Assembly: GCF_016862915.1 (NCBI RefSeq)
Contig: NZ_BONW01000019.1
Location: 248,001 to 312,000, forward strand
DNA: 64,000 nucleotides
Direction of reading: 5' to 3'
Source: Plantactinospora endophytica
Lineage (GTDB): Bacteria > Actinomycetota > Actinomycetes > Mycobacteriales > Micromonosporaceae
Each line of letters opens with the position of its first letter. The first letter of the stretch is position 1. The translations under genes were made by a program, and so were the position numbers. The notes under the pieces are model-generated. The model saw only the letters and a program-made list of their open reading frames with translations. It was not told where the DNA came from and made no database searches. This document shows positions 16,131-25,420 of the stretch, one piece after another.

Positions 16131-16423
16131 GCGTCTCCTCCGGGTACGACCGCGTCGGTCTGCCAGCGGTCCTGCAGGTTGTGACGTACGCACGATCCGA
16201 AACTCATCGATCGGCAGGCCGCCGGTTTCCGTCAACCGTCAGAGCCCGGACGGACTGCACCTCGGGCTGCCCGTTCAGCTCCACCGACCCGGCCAACGCG
16301 CATCACGCCCGGGTGGGCACCGCCTGTGCGGGGTCGTGCGGGATCGTCCCGTTCCCCGACGAGGGTGTCGAGCAGGGCGACCGTCCTCGTGTTTAGCAGG
16401 GCGGACGACCGTGGTGTGATGGT

Positions 16424-16822
16424 GTGGTGAGCCGTGCCGTGGAGGAGAGCAACCGGCGGATGCTCCGGGCGCGGGATGCGATGGACCGGGCGTACGCGCA
16501 GCCGCTGGACGTACCGGCGCTGGCGCGGATCGCGCACGTGTCGGAGGCGCACTTCACGCGTACCTTCCGGGCCACGTTCGGCGAGACGCCGCACCGCTAC
16601 CTGCAACGGCGTCGGGTCGAGCGGGCGATGTTCCTGCTTCGGGAGACCGATCGCAGTGTGACCGACATCTGCTTCGGTGTCGGCTTCGGCAGCCTGGGAA
16701 CCTTCAGCCGCACCTTCCGCGACATCGTCGGCAGCTCGCCGAGGACGTACCGGAAGGAGGCGGCACCGGCCGCGAACGTGCCGACCTGCTTCACGATGGC
16801 CTGGACCCGGCCGACCGGCTGA
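16424..16822 (+). CDS. AraC family regulator (DNA-binding domain only)
   Basis: A 132-residue protein that is essentially two helix-turn-helix motifs: LDVPALARIAHVSEAHFTR and SVTDICFGVGFGSLGTFSR, then FRDIVGSSPRTYRK. It has no ligand-binding domain. The start is the GTG at 16424 or 16427. It precedes a VOC protein gene in the same direction, a common actinobacterial pairing. Confidence 0.85.
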   Translation: MVSRAVEESNRRMLRARDAMDRAYAQPLDVPALARIAHVSEAHFTRTFRATFGETPHRYLQRRRVERAMFLLRETDRSVTDICFGVGFGSLGTFSRTFRDIVGSSPRTYRKEAAPAANVPTCFTMAWTRPTG

Positions 16823-17022
16823 CCGCCGCCGCGCCACCACCGCCCCCGCCACCCCGAACACGCGCCCAGGGCAGGCACCCACACAAGCCGCCCGAGACAA
16901 GCCGTCCCGCACCTCCGCCACCGACCGCCCCCAGCCGTCGACCGATGACCGCTGACCTGCTGATACAGCCCACCGACTCAGCAGTTTTGGATAAGTTTTC
17001 GGCCGGCTCGGCCCGTAGCGTC

Positions 17023-17439
17023 ATGCACATGTTCAACGCCATCACGCACTCGCAGATTTTCGTCCTCGACCAGGACGAGGCCCTTGACTTCTACGTCGGC
17101 AAGCTCGGCCTGGAGGTCAACACCGACACCGACCTCGGCTTCATGCGCTGGCTGACCATCAATGTCCCCGGCGACCCGAACCGGCAGATCCTGCTGACGA
17201 CGCCGGGGCCGCCGGCCCTGTCCGAGGAGACGGCGCAGCAGGTCCGCGAGCTGGTCACCAAGGGGGCGACCGGCGGCTGGCTGATCTTCAGCACCGACGA
17301 CTGCCGCAAGACGTACGAGACGCTGCTGGGTCGGGGTGTCGAGTTCACCGAGGAGCCGACCGAGCGGCCGTACGGGATCGACTGCGGCCTGCGCGACCCG
17401 TTCGGTAACAGCATCCGCTTCACCCAGCCGAAGGCGTAA
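17023..17439 (+). CDS. VOC family (glyoxalase-like) protein
   Basis: A 138-residue protein with the beta-alpha-beta-beta-beta modules of the vicinal oxygen chelate fold: MFNAITHSQIFVLDQDEALD, FYVGKLGLEV, then ERPYGIDCGLRDPFGNSI. The frame is open from 16945 but homology-like sequence begins at MHMFNAIT, so I used the ATG at 17023 (17029 is equally possible). It is probably controlled by the adjacent AraC regulator. The reaction is unknown. Confidence 0.8.
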   Translation: MHMFNAITHSQIFVLDQDEALDFYVGKLGLEVNTDTDLGFMRWLTINVPGDPNRQILLTTPGPPALSEETAQQVRELVTKGATGGWLIFSTDDCRKTYETLLGRGVEFTEEPTERPYGIDCGLRDPFGNSIRFTQPKA

Positions 17440-17466
17440 CGGCGGCAATCAAACGCACAAACCGAC

Positions 17467-17501
17467 GGACCCCGGTAGGAACGCGAGTTCCACCGGGGTC
17501 C
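17467..17501. terminator. hairpin between the convergent VOC and D,D-carboxypeptidase genes
   Basis: GGACCCCGGT-a-GGAAC pairs with GTTCC-ACCGGGGTCC around a GCGA loop. Its position between two converging stops suggests bidirectional use. Confidence 0.65.
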
Positions 17502-17517
17502 CCGACGATCCATCCGC

Positions 17518-18810
17518 TCAGCGGTGTTGCCGGATTCGCTCCCAGTTGCTCGGCGGCTCCAGCCGTACCCCGGTGCGCAGTGTCCCGGCGACCGGTGCGC
17601 CGTCGCCGGCGACTGCGGTGACCTGGCCGTGTTCGGCTTCCGCCGGCAGCCGTTCCGGCACGGCCGGGATCTCGACGTCCAGTCGTACCCGCATGCCGGG
17701 CCAGCCGACGACGTGCAGGTCCTTGCCGGCGTGGATGGTGGTGCTGGTGTCCAGCGGTCCCTGCACGGTGGCGACCTGGTCACCGGTACGGACGATCGGA
17801 TGTACCCCGATCGCGGCGGCGGCGGTACGGACCAGCGGGCGGGTCGCCTTGAACACGCGGTCCAGTTGTACCGGAGTGTTGGCGCCGGGCTGCCCGAGGA
17901 CGGCGCCCACGATGGTGATCTTCCGGCCGCCTACCTTGACGACGGCGGCGAAGACGAGGCAGCCACCGGCCTCGTCGGTGGACCCGGTCTTGATCCCGAC
18001 GACGCCGTCCCGGCCGACCAGTGAGTTGTAGTTCTTCACCACCCCGGCGACCGGCAGGGTGGCCTTCTTCTGCGCCACGATCTCCGCGAACGCCGGCAGT
18101 TTCATCGCCTCGCGGGCCAGGATCACCTGGTCGACGGCGGTGCTCACCGTGTCCGGGTCGAGTCCGGACGGGTCGGTGTAGTGGGTGTCCTTCATCCCGA
18201 GCTCTTCGGCGGTGGCGTTCATCTTCTCGACGAACGCCTCGACGCTGCCGGCGTCCCAGGCGGCGAGAATCCGGGCCATGTTGTTCGCCGACGGCAGCAG
18301 TACCGCCTGGAGCGCCTGGCGCTCGGTGAAGACCGCGCCCGCGACGACCGGTACCAGCGACTCGCCGCGGGCCTGCTCCGCCGGGTACGCCGCCGCCTGT
18401 GCCGCGCTGACCGTGAGCTTCGGACCCTGCTCACCCCGGTCGAGCGGGTGCTCCTTGAGGATGACGTACGCGGTCATCACCTTGGTCACACTGGCGATCG
18501 GCACCGCCTTGCGACCGCCCGAGGTGCCGAGCGAGCCCACCCCCTCGACCGAGAGCGCGGCCTGTCCGGTCTTCGGCCACGGGACCACCGGGGCCTTGCC
18601 GGGGATGGTCGCCGTGACGGGCAGGGTACGGGTGACGGCCGCCGCGGGCAGCGGATGGCGCAGCGGTTCGACCGCGAACAGTGCCGCGCCGGCCAGCAGC
18701 AGGATCAGCAGCCCGCTGACCAGCAGCCAGCGGGCGCGGCTCCGGGGTCGTTTCGGCGGTGGTGGTGGCGGCACAGGTTCGAGTACCTGGGTCGTCGCAG
18801 AGTCGAGCAT
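17518..18810 (-). CDS. D-alanyl-D-alanine carboxypeptidase (PBP5/S11 family)
   Basis: A 430-residue membrane-anchored peptidase that trims peptidoglycan pentapeptides. The active-site triad of motifs is intact: S107-V-T-K110, S174-A-N176 and K274-T-G276. After a Pro-rich cytoplasmic leader (EPVPPPPPPK), one membrane helix spans about residues 28-48. The C-terminal region past residue 340 is a beta-rich PBP5-type domain. The ATG at 18810 is the first that gives this architecture; the longer frame upstream is low-complexity. The beta-lactamase gene lies upstream on the same strand. Confidence 0.9.
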   Translation of the reverse strand: MLDSATTQVLEPVPPPPPPKRPRSRARWLLVSGLLILLLAGAALFAVEPLRHPLPAAAVTRTLPVTATIPGKAPVVPWPKTGQAALSVEGVGSLGTSGGRKAVPIASVTKVMTAYVILKEHPLDRGEQGPKLTVSAAQAAAYPAEQARGESLVPVVAGAVFTERQALQAVLLPSANNMARILAAWDAGSVEAFVEKMNATAEELGMKDTHYTDPSGLDPDTVSTAVDQVILAREAMKLPAFAEIVAQKKATLPVAGVVKNYNSLVGRDGVVGIKTGSTDEAGGCLVFAAVVKVGGRKITIVGAVLGQPGANTPVQLDRVFKATRPLVRTAAAAIGVHPIVRTGDQVATVQGPLDTSTTIHAGKDLHVVGWPGMRVRLDVEIPAVPERLPAEAEHGQVTAVAGDGAPVAGTLRTGVRLEPPSNWERIRQHR

Positions 18811-19121
18811 CGTTGTCTGTCTCCCCGTGTGGCACGCCGGCCGGCGTTCCGGCGCGACCGGTGCGCTGATGTCGATCCCCGCTGGCGTGGGCGCTTCCGG
18901 CGGGCCGGCACCCGCGCACGCCGCGAAGTAGTGAATTGTCGCATCGCCGGTCAAGGCTCCGGGTGCATCCGCGTCCCCGGCGGCGCTGCCAGGGACACGC
19001 CGGACGGCGCTCCACCCGCGTCCCGGCAGCACCCCCGGGCACGCGGAACGGCAGCCCATCCGGCTCAGGTGAGAGTGGCGACCTCAGGTGAGGGTGGCGA
19101 CCTCAGGTGAGGGTGGCGACC
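18811..19121. other. intergenic region with a promoter and a 19-base tandem array
   Basis: It separates the beta-lactamase and carboxypeptidase genes. The right end is a tandem array (19064-19139) described separately. The remainder is GC-rich and shows no gene I can support. Confidence 0.5.
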
Positions 19122-19139
19122 TCAGGTGAGGGTGGCGAC
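19064..19139. repeat. four tandem copies of a 19-base unit at the beta-lactamase stop codon
   Basis: The unit CTCAGGTGAGGGTGGCGAC occurs four times head to tail (first copy with one change, GAGAGTGG). The copy at 19121-19139 contains the TGA stop and the last codons (V-A-T-L-T) of the beta-lactamase gene on the minus strand, so the array is a repeated duplication of that gene's 3' end. Confidence 0.85.
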
Positions 19140-20084
19140 CACGTACGCGGCGGCCTCGGCGATGAGGGCCTGCTGGTACTCGGCATTCCTGCTGGCCTTG
19201 CTCGACATGATCGCGACGACCAGCGGGGCGGAGTCCGGAGGCCAGACGACGGCTATGTCGTTGATCGTGCCGTAGCTTCCGGTTCCGGTCTTGTCGGCCA
19301 CCCGCCACCCCTTCGGCACGCCGGCCCGGACCCGCTTCGGGGCGACGCTTGTGGCGTTGCGTTCCAGCAGGTCCCGAAGGAAGTCGCGCTTCTCGGGCGG
19401 CAGCGCGTCGCCCAGCACGATCTTCTGGTAGTTGGTACCGAACGCCCGGGGCGAGGTGGTGTCCCGGGGATCTCCCGGCGTCGCCTGCGTGATCGCCGGC
19501 TCGGTCCGGTCCATCCGGGTGACCGTGTCACCCAGGCTGCGGACGTACGCGGTCAGTTCGGCCGGGCCGCCCAGGTCGCGGAGCAGGAGATTTCCGGCCG
19601 TACCGTCGCTGTGCCGGACCGCCGCGTCACAGAGTTGCCGGATCGTCATCCCCTTGCCTACGTTCCGTCGGGCGATGACGGCGTTATCCAGCAGATCGCC
19701 GCTGCCGTACCTGACGACGGTGTCCAGATGGGACAGCGGATTCCGGTCCAGCACCGCCGCTGCCGCCAGTCCCTTGAACGTCGAACAGAACGCGAACCGT
19801 TCGTCCGCCCGGTGGGCGACGACCGCACCGGTGCCGGTGGCCAGGGCGTACACCCCGAGTCGGGCGTCGAACTCGCGTTCCAGCCGGGCCAGGCGATCGT
19901 GACGTCCGCTGACCGTGGCCGTCGGTGCGGCGGTGGTCGGCGGCGGGGTGGTCTGGGCCGTCGCGGTGGTGGGCGAAGGATGCGGAGCGGCGGCTGTGGG
20001 CCCCTTCCCGCAGCCGGCCAACGCGGCGAGCGCGGCAGTTCCGAGCAGGGTCCGGCGAGTGACGACCGGATGCGATGACACCAT
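19122..20084 (-). CDS. class A beta-lactamase, lipoprotein
   Basis: A 320-residue serine beta-lactamase. S101-T-F-K104 is the nucleophile motif, H-S159-D160-G161 the second motif (Gly replaces the usual Asn), R-T-E195-P-A the Glu of the omega loop, and K265-T-G-T-G the third motif. The N-terminus combines TRRTLLG, a twin-arginine-like start, with a lipobox LAAL-A-G-C25, followed by a Thr/Pro linker. The ATG at 20084 has GGGGGAA just upstream; the longer frame is non-homologous. The LytTR two-component genes lie upstream. Confidence 0.9.
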   Translation of the reverse strand: MVSSHPVVTRRTLLGTAALAALAGCGKGPTAAAPHPSPTTATAQTTPPPTTAAPTATVSGRHDRLARLEREFDARLGVYALATGTGAVVAHRADERFAFCSTFKGLAAAAVLDRNPLSHLDTVVRYGSGDLLDNAVIARRNVGKGMTIRQLCDAAVRHSDGTAGNLLLRDLGGPAELTAYVRSLGDTVTRMDRTEPAITQATPGDPRDTTSPRAFGTNYQKIVLGDALPPEKRDFLRDLLERNATSVAPKRVRAGVPKGWRVADKTGTGSYGTINDIAVVWPPDSAPLVVAIMSSKASRNAEYQQALIAEAAAYVVATLT

Positions 20085-20267
20085 TGTTCCCCCGTTGCTG
20101 ACCGTCGGTGATCCGTTGACTTCCGTCGCCGAGAGGCCGGAGAGCGCGGCGCGGGCCGGCCGGCCCCGGACCTGCCCGAGCGCCGCTAGCTCGCCGCCCG
20201 CGCCGCCGACCTCGACGCCCGGCAGCACCCCTGATCGGGGTACGTCGGCAGCCCGCCGGCGCAGCCG

Positions 20268-21023
20268 TCAGCGGTTCCAGTCCTGCTTGGCGGCCCGGAC
20301 GAGCTTGTCCTTCAACTCCCGGGTGTGCCGGCGGCTGACCGGCAGTTCGGTGTCGTCGACCACCACCACGTACCCGGAGTTGGCCAGCCGCAGTTCGGCG
20401 ATGAGCCGGAGTTGCACGAGGTAGGACCGGTGGATCCGAACGAACCCCGCGTCCGCCCAGCGTTCGGCGAGGGTGGCCAGCGGCACCCGGACCAGATGTG
20501 AGCCGTCCGAGGTGTGCAGCCGGGCGTAGTCGCCCTGCGCCTCGACCCAGCGTACGGCGGAGCGGGGCAGCATCCGGGTGGTGCCGGCCAGCTCGACCGG
20601 GATCGTCGGGTCGGGTTCGGCCCGGGCCAGTGCCGCCGGATGGGTGGGTACCACCCGGGAGCCGACCACCCGGCGCAGCGACTCGGCCAGCCGTTCGGCC
20701 CGGACCGGCTTGCGTACGTAGTCGGTGGCGCCGAGGTCGAAGGCGTCGACCGCCCCGTCGTCGTACGCGGTGACGAAGACGATCGCGGGTGGCCGGGCGA
20801 ACCGGCGGAGTACCCGGGCCAGTTCCATCCCGTCGAGCCCCGGCATCCGGATGTCCAGGAAGACCACGTCGACGTCGGCGTCCCGGAGCACCCGCAGCGC
20901 CTCGGTCGCGTCCCCGGCGGTGTGCAGCCGGGACACCCGTGGATCGGCCCGCAGGTGGTACGCCAGCTCGTCGAGCGCCGGTGGCTCGTCGTCGACCGCC
21001 AGGACGCGCAGGAAACCGGTCAC
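20268..21023 (-). CDS. LytTR family response regulator
   Basis: A 251-residue regulator: receiver domain with DDE near residues 11-13, phospho-acceptor VVFLDIRMPG at about D57, and conserved VTAYDDGAVDAF and YVRKP. It is followed by a C-terminal LytTR DNA-binding domain (IVWVEAQGDYARLHT-like region, FVRIHRSYLVQL, LPVSRRHTRELKDKL). The GTG at 21023 lies 10 bases after the sensor kinase stop, so the two form an operon. Confidence 0.9.
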   Translation of the reverse strand: MTGFLRVLAVDDEPPALDELAYHLRADPRVSRLHTAGDATEALRVLRDADVDVVFLDIRMPGLDGMELARVLRRFARPPAIVFVTAYDDGAVDAFDLGATDYVRKPVRAERLAESLRRVVGSRVVPTHPAALARAEPDPTIPVELAGTTRMLPRSAVRWVEAQGDYARLHTSDGSHLVRVPLATLAERWADAGFVRIHRSYLVQLRLIAELRLANSGYVVVVDDTELPVSRRHTRELKDKLVRAAKQDWNR

Positions 21024-21033
21024 GGATCAGCCC

Positions 21034-22254
21034 TCACGCGCTCGCCCGGACATGACGGTGGAACTTCGGTATCCGCATGCTCACCTTCGTACCCGATCCG
21101 AGGCCCGTCTCGACGACCAGGCCGAACTGGTCGCCGAAGACCGACCGGAGTCGTTCGTCCACGTTGGAGAGACCGACGTGCTGGCCGGAGTCGTCCGCCG
21201 GGTCGGCGGCGGCCTCGGCGATGCCGGCGGCCAGCACCGCCGGGTCCATCCCGACCCCGTCGTCCTCGACCGTGATGTGGCACTCGGCCCCGGCGTCCCG
21301 GGCCTCGATGCTGACCATCCCCACCCCGGGCTTGCGGGACAGCCCGTGCCGGACGGCGTTCTCGACCAGCGGTTGCAGGCAGAGGAACGGCAGGCTGACC
21401 GGCAGCACCTCCGGGGCGATCTGCAACTTCACCTGGAGCCGGTCGCCGAACCGGGCCCGCTCGATGGTCAGGTAGCGGTCGATCGAGCGCAGTTCCTCGG
21501 CGAGCGTGGTGAACTCGCCGTGCGCCCGGAAGGAGTACCGGGTGAACTCGGCGAACTCGAGGATCAGTTCCCGGGCCCGTTCCGGGTCGGTCCGGACGAA
21601 CGAGCCGATCGCGGTCAGCGCGTTGTAGATGAAATGCGGGCTGATCTGGGCGCGCAGCGCGCGTACCTCGGCGCGGGCCAGCCGCTCCCGGGACGAGTCG
21701 AGTTCGGCGAGCGCGAGCTGGGCGCCGGCCCAGTGTGCGGTCTCCAGAGCGGCCTGCACCAGGCCGGGCGCGGGCTGGTCGTCGGCGATCGCCACCAGCG
21801 CCACGGTCGCCCGGCCGTCGGGGCTGGTCAGCGGCGCGATCACGGCACCGCGTACCGGGCAGTCGACCCGGTCGCAGCGCAGCTCCGACTCGCCGAGCAC
21901 CGCCGACCGGCGGGTCTTGATGGTGCCGCCGGCGGCGGCGAGGAGCTGCTCGCCGTGGTGACCGCCGCGCCCGTCGAGGGCCAGCAACCGGTCCCGGTCG
22001 GCCAGCGCGAGTCCGGCGGAGCCGACCAGGGTACGCAGATGGCGTACCGCCTTCGCCGCACCGGCCGGGGTCAGGCCGGCGCGCAGTGGCTCGGCGGCCA
22101 GCCCGGCGGTGTGCAGCACGTCGTAGGTGGCCCGTTGGGTGGCGGTGGCGATGCCCTGCCGGGCGCGCAGCCGGACGACGGCGAAGAGGGCAGCACCCAA
22201 CGCACTGATCATCGCCACCACGGCGACCGCCGTGGACAGGTTCGGCCACCCCAC
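21034..22254 (-). CDS. LytS/YehU-type sensor histidine kinase
   Basis: A 406-residue kinase. The N-terminus has one membrane helix (STAVAVVAMISALGAALFAV). The conserved His lies in LRAQISPHFIYNAL, followed by FLCLQPLVENAVRHG (N box) and DDGVGMD with GLSNVDERL (G boxes). A central GAF-like region (DCPVRGAVIAPL) contains Cys residues that could sense redox state or a ligand. It starts with the GTG at 22254. Partner of the LytTR regulator immediately downstream. Confidence 0.88.
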   Translation of the reverse strand: MGWPNLSTAVAVVAMISALGAALFAVVRLRARQGIATATQRATYDVLHTAGLAAEPLRAGLTPAGAAKAVRHLRTLVGSAGLALADRDRLLALDGRGGHHGEQLLAAAGGTIKTRRSAVLGESELRCDRVDCPVRGAVIAPLTSPDGRATVALVAIADDQPAPGLVQAALETAHWAGAQLALAELDSSRERLARAEVRALRAQISPHFIYNALTAIGSFVRTDPERARELILEFAEFTRYSFRAHGEFTTLAEELRSIDRYLTIERARFGDRLQVKLQIAPEVLPVSLPFLCLQPLVENAVRHGLSRKPGVGMVSIEARDAGAECHITVEDDGVGMDPAVLAAGIAEAAADPADDSGQHVGLSNVDERLRSVFGDQFGLVVETGLGSGTKVSMRIPKFHRHVRASA

Positions 22255-22333
22255 GCAGAGATCCTGACGGCTTACCGCTCGTTCGCCAAGCGATCGAACG
22301 GTCCGGGTACGCCCGGCACGCCGCCGACGAGCC

Positions 22334-23626
22334 TCACCACCTGTCCAGGATCTCCCGCTTCTTCGCCTCGTAGTCCTGATCGGTGATCAGCCCCTCGGCG
22401 CGCAGCCGGGCCAACTCCCGGAGCTGGTTCGGCGCGTCGATCCCGGGTGCGGGCGGCCCGACTGGGCCGGCCTGGGCCGGAAGTCCCGGCTGCGGCGGCG
22501 GATAGCCGGCCGGCAGCGGTGGTCCGGCCGGATGCGGTGCTGGATAGCCAGTCGGCAGTGGCGGTCCAGGCGGATGCGGTGCTGGATAGCCGGCCGGCAG
22601 TGGCGGTCCAGGCGGAGGTGTCGGTGCTGGCGGAGGCTGGCGGACCTTGCCCACCGGCTGCCCGGGGGCCGGCACCGGTGCCGGCCATCCCAGCGCCGGC
22701 CAGCCCGCCGGAGCGTTGCCGGGCAGCAACGTCGGATCGACCACCCGGGGCCGGGTGATCCGCGCCGCCACCTGGGTGGCGAGTTCCTCGGCCAGCCCCT
22801 CCTCCTTGCCGGTGACGAACTCGAAGGCGTCGGGGTCGTTCTCCGGCTTCGGCGGCAGGTAGCTGGCCGGCAGCCCGGCCAGGACGAACCGGAGGTACCC
22901 CAGCCGGAGCCCCGGCGGGTTCGGCACGAACTCCACCGCCGCGATCGCGGTGAGCGGGATCCATCTCCGGCTGCCCCGGTGCCGGCCTCGCCTGACCTCC
23001 AGCAGCACACCGTTCTCGTCCAGCGTGGCCGTTGTCGAGGCGGTCACCACCTGGACGAACAACTCACCCGGCGGCGGCGGGGGCAGCCCCGGCACCCGGG
23101 CCTGCGGTGGCAGCAGCCCCGGGTCCGGTGTCCGGGGCTCCGACCTGATCCGCTCGTCGAGCTCGGCCACCAGGGCGTCCAGTTCCGGCTCCTTGAGGTA
23201 CCCGAGCTGGAGCGCGTTCACGTCGAACGCCGGCGGTCGGGGCCGGTAGTCCGCCGCTTCGCCGGCCAGCCGCAGCCGGAGGTACTTCCGGGGTTGGAAC
23301 TCCACGGCGGCGATGGCGGGAAGACCGATCCGGCGCGGGCTGCGTACCCGCTTGATCTGCTGGGTTGTCCACTTCTGCTCGAAGGTGAGTAGGACCGCGT
23401 CCCGGTCCAGCGTCACGCTGCCGTCCGCGCCCGCGAATGTGAGGCGCAGCGGCGCGATGCCGAGGTCCCGTACGACGGCGTCCGCCTCCCCGACCGTGGC
23501 CGCCGCCCAGATTCCGGCGATCCGCTGCTCGAAGCCGGCCAGTTCGAGGCGGTTGGCGCTGAGGAGCTGGTGCAGTGCCTCGGAGTAGTGCTGCCGTTCC
23601 CGCTCCGTCAGTGGCCGGTTCGTCAC
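22334..23626 (-). CDS. DUF1707-like/DUF4429-like protein with a C-terminal SHOCT domain
   Basis: A 430-residue protein. Residues 5-60 (LTERERQHYSEALHQLLSAN, LELAGFEQRI) resemble DUF1707. Two beta-rich repeats follow (about 60-165 and 190-295), each with a WTTQQIKRVRSPRR or SRRWIPLTAIAAVEF-type strand as in DUF4429/PH-like domains. A Pro-rich linker has three copies of a 15-residue GPPLPAGYPAPHP-like repeat, and the end is a SHOCT motif (LRELARLRAEGLITDQDYEA). The GTG at 23626 has GGGGAGG upstream. It may respond to membrane conditions; the function is unproven. Confidence 0.75.
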   Translation of the reverse strand: MTNRPLTERERQHYSEALHQLLSANRLELAGFEQRIAGIWAAATVGEADAVVRDLGIAPLRLTFAGADGSVTLDRDAVLLTFEQKWTTQQIKRVRSPRRIGLPAIAAVEFQPRKYLRLRLAGEAADYRPRPPAFDVNALQLGYLKEPELDALVAELDERIRSEPRTPDPGLLPPQARVPGLPPPPPGELFVQVVTASTTATLDENGVLLEVRRGRHRGSRRWIPLTAIAAVEFVPNPPGLRLGYLRFVLAGLPASYLPPKPENDPDAFEFVTGKEEGLAEELATQVAARITRPRVVDPTLLPGNAPAGWPALGWPAPVPAPGQPVGKVRQPPPAPTPPPGPPLPAGYPAPHPPGPPLPTGYPAPHPAGPPLPAGYPPPQPGLPAQAGPVGPPAPGIDAPNQLRELARLRAEGLITDQDYEAKKREILDRW

Positions 23627-23779
23627 GTAGCCTCCCCGGATCGTCGCCGTGGTGACGCTGCGCGGGAGTGTATCGATCAGATGCTCGGCGCCCGGGTGCC
23701 CGAGCGCCGCCGGGTCGGCCCGGCCGGTGGTGCGTCGGTGGTGGCGGCGGTCGCCGGCCGGAGTGCGCTGGCCGGCGGC

Positions 23780-25420
23780 TCAGTACGCGCCCTTGCGGGC
23801 GAGCACCACCCCGACGGTGCGCCAGAGGATGCTCAGGTCGTACGCCAGCGACCAGTTGTCGACGTAGTAGAGGTCCAGCCGGACCGCCTCGTCCCAGGAA
23901 AGGTCGGAGCGGCCGGAGACCTGCCACAGCCCGGTGATGCCGGGCCGGACCAGCAGCCGGCGTCGTACGTCGCCGAGGAAGTCGCCGTCGTCGGCGGGCA
24001 GCGGGCGGGGTCCGACGAGGGACATCTCGCCCCACAGCACGTTGATCAACTGCGGCAGCTCGTCGAGCGAGCTGGCCCGGAGGAACCGCCCGGCCGCGAA
24101 GACCCGGGGATCCTCCTTGATCTTGAACAGCATGCCGTCGGTCTCGTTCTGGTCGACCAGGCTGGCGAGGCGCTGCTCGGCGTCGACGTACATGGTGCGG
24201 AACTTCCAGACCCGGAAGGTCCGGCCCTCGTGCCCGACCCGGGGCTGCCGGAAGAAGACCGGCCCGGGGTCGGAGATCCGGATCGCGACCGCGATCGCGA
24301 CGAAGAGCGGGACCAGCAGCAGCAGCCCCAGCCCGGCGGCGAACCGGTCGAGCAGGTTCTTGGCCAGCAGCGCCGGGCCGGAGAGCGTCGGCTCCTCGAC
24401 GTGCAGCAGCGGCAGACCCTCGATCGGCCGGATGTGCACCCGGGGGCCGGCGATGTCGGTGAGCTGCGGTGCCACGATCAGGTCGACGCCGGAGCCCTCC
24501 AACTGCCAGGCCAGCCGGCGCAGCTCGCCCGGCTCGGTGCTGGCCGACCCGCAGACCGCGATGGTGTCGCCGCCGACCTCGCGGACCAGCGAGAGGATGT
24601 CCCGGCCGGCGTAGACCGGGATCGGCGTCTCGATGCCCCGGGCCGCCGCGTAACCGTCGGTGAGGTGGATCGCCACCGGGATGAGGCCGGCGGCCGGGCT
24701 GCGGCTGATCGCCGTGTGCACCTCCAGCGCCTCCGGCAGGGTGCCGACCAGCACGATCCGCTGCGCGGCCTGGCCGGACCGCCGACGCACGGTGTGCAGG
24801 ACCAGCCGGGCGGCGGAGCGGGCCAGCAGGACCAGCAGCAGCGTGCCGAGCAGCGCGGTGCCGACGGTCCACCGGGACAGGTCGGTCTTGGTGGCGAAGG
24901 CGAGGAAGGAGACGCTGGCCGCGACCGCGACACCGGCCCGGGTGACCCGCTTGAACTCGTCCGTGCCGAGCCCCAGGTAGCGGCGGTCGTACGCGCCGTT
25001 GGCCCAGAGCACGATCAGCCAGCCGAGCGGCAGCAGCGCATATGACACGGTGTGGAACCAGGTGGGGTCCTTGTCCGCGTCGGTGAAGCCGGCCGCCGCC
25101 TGGTCCCACCACTGGATCGCGATCCAGCTCGCCAGCACCGCCGCCCCGAAGTCGAGCAGCAGCAGGATGGCGATGTACGGCCGGTGCCAGCGGGACATCC
25201 GCCGCCGCGCCCGCGCCCACGCCGAACGGGGTACCCCGTTCGTCTGCGGAGCGGTCGGTGGCTGGATCTCGAAGCTGTCGACGTGACGCAGAGTACTCGG
25301 TCGGCCGCTGCCTACCGGGCGCTGGAGGCTTGTCGTCACCTCACCCACGTCCTCCCGCGTGACACGTGCCGCCCATTTGCCGTAAGGGCTCGGGTCGCCC
25401 ACCGTCTCAGTCTCTCCCAT
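23780..25420 (-). CDS. polyprenyl glycosylphosphotransferase (initiating sugar transferase)
   Basis: A 546-residue membrane enzyme of the WbaP/CpsE type, which transfers a sugar phosphate to undecaprenyl phosphate to start exopolysaccharide synthesis. There are four N-terminal membrane helices between about residues 80 and 215 and a Rossmann-like middle (RIVLVGTLPEALEV). The C-terminal bacterial sugar transferase domain carries GPVFFRQPRVG, FRVWKFRTM, LDELPQLINVLWGEMSLVGP and RPGITGLWQVSGRS. The ATG is at 25420. Nearby glycosyltransferase and CDP-alcohol genes suggest a surface glycan locus. Confidence 0.9.
   Translation of the reverse strand: MGETETVGDPSPYGKWAARVTREDVGEVTTSLQRPVGSGRPSTLRHVDSFEIQPPTAPQTNGVPRSAWARARRRMSRWHRPYIAILLLLDFGAAVLASWIAIQWWDQAAAGFTDADKDPTWFHTVSYALLPLGWLIVLWANGAYDRRYLGLGTDEFKRVTRAGVAVAASVSFLAFATKTDLSRWTVGTALLGTLLLVLLARSAARLVLHTVRRRSGQAAQRIVLVGTLPEALEVHTAISRSPAAGLIPVAIHLTDGYAAARGIETPIPVYAGRDILSLVREVGGDTIAVCGSASTEPGELRRLAWQLEGSGVDLIVAPQLTDIAGPRVHIRPIEGLPLLHVEEPTLSGPALLAKNLLDRFAAGLGLLLLVPLFVAIAVAIRISDPGPVFFRQPRVGHEGRTFRVWKFRTMYVDAEQRLASLVDQNETDGMLFKIKEDPRVFAAGRFLRASSLDELPQLINVLWGEMSLVGPRPLPADDGDFLGDVRRRLLVRPGITGLWQVSGRSDLSWDEAVRLDLYYVDNWSLAYDLSILWRTVGVVLARKGAY

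Noticed and set aside
19064-19139. CRISPR array
   Set aside because: Units of 19 bases abut directly; there are no unique spacers and no cas genes.
23064-25220. 718-codon minus-strand frame
   Set aside because: High-GC shadow of the sugar transferase and the DUF4429-like gene, Arg/Gly/Pro-rich.
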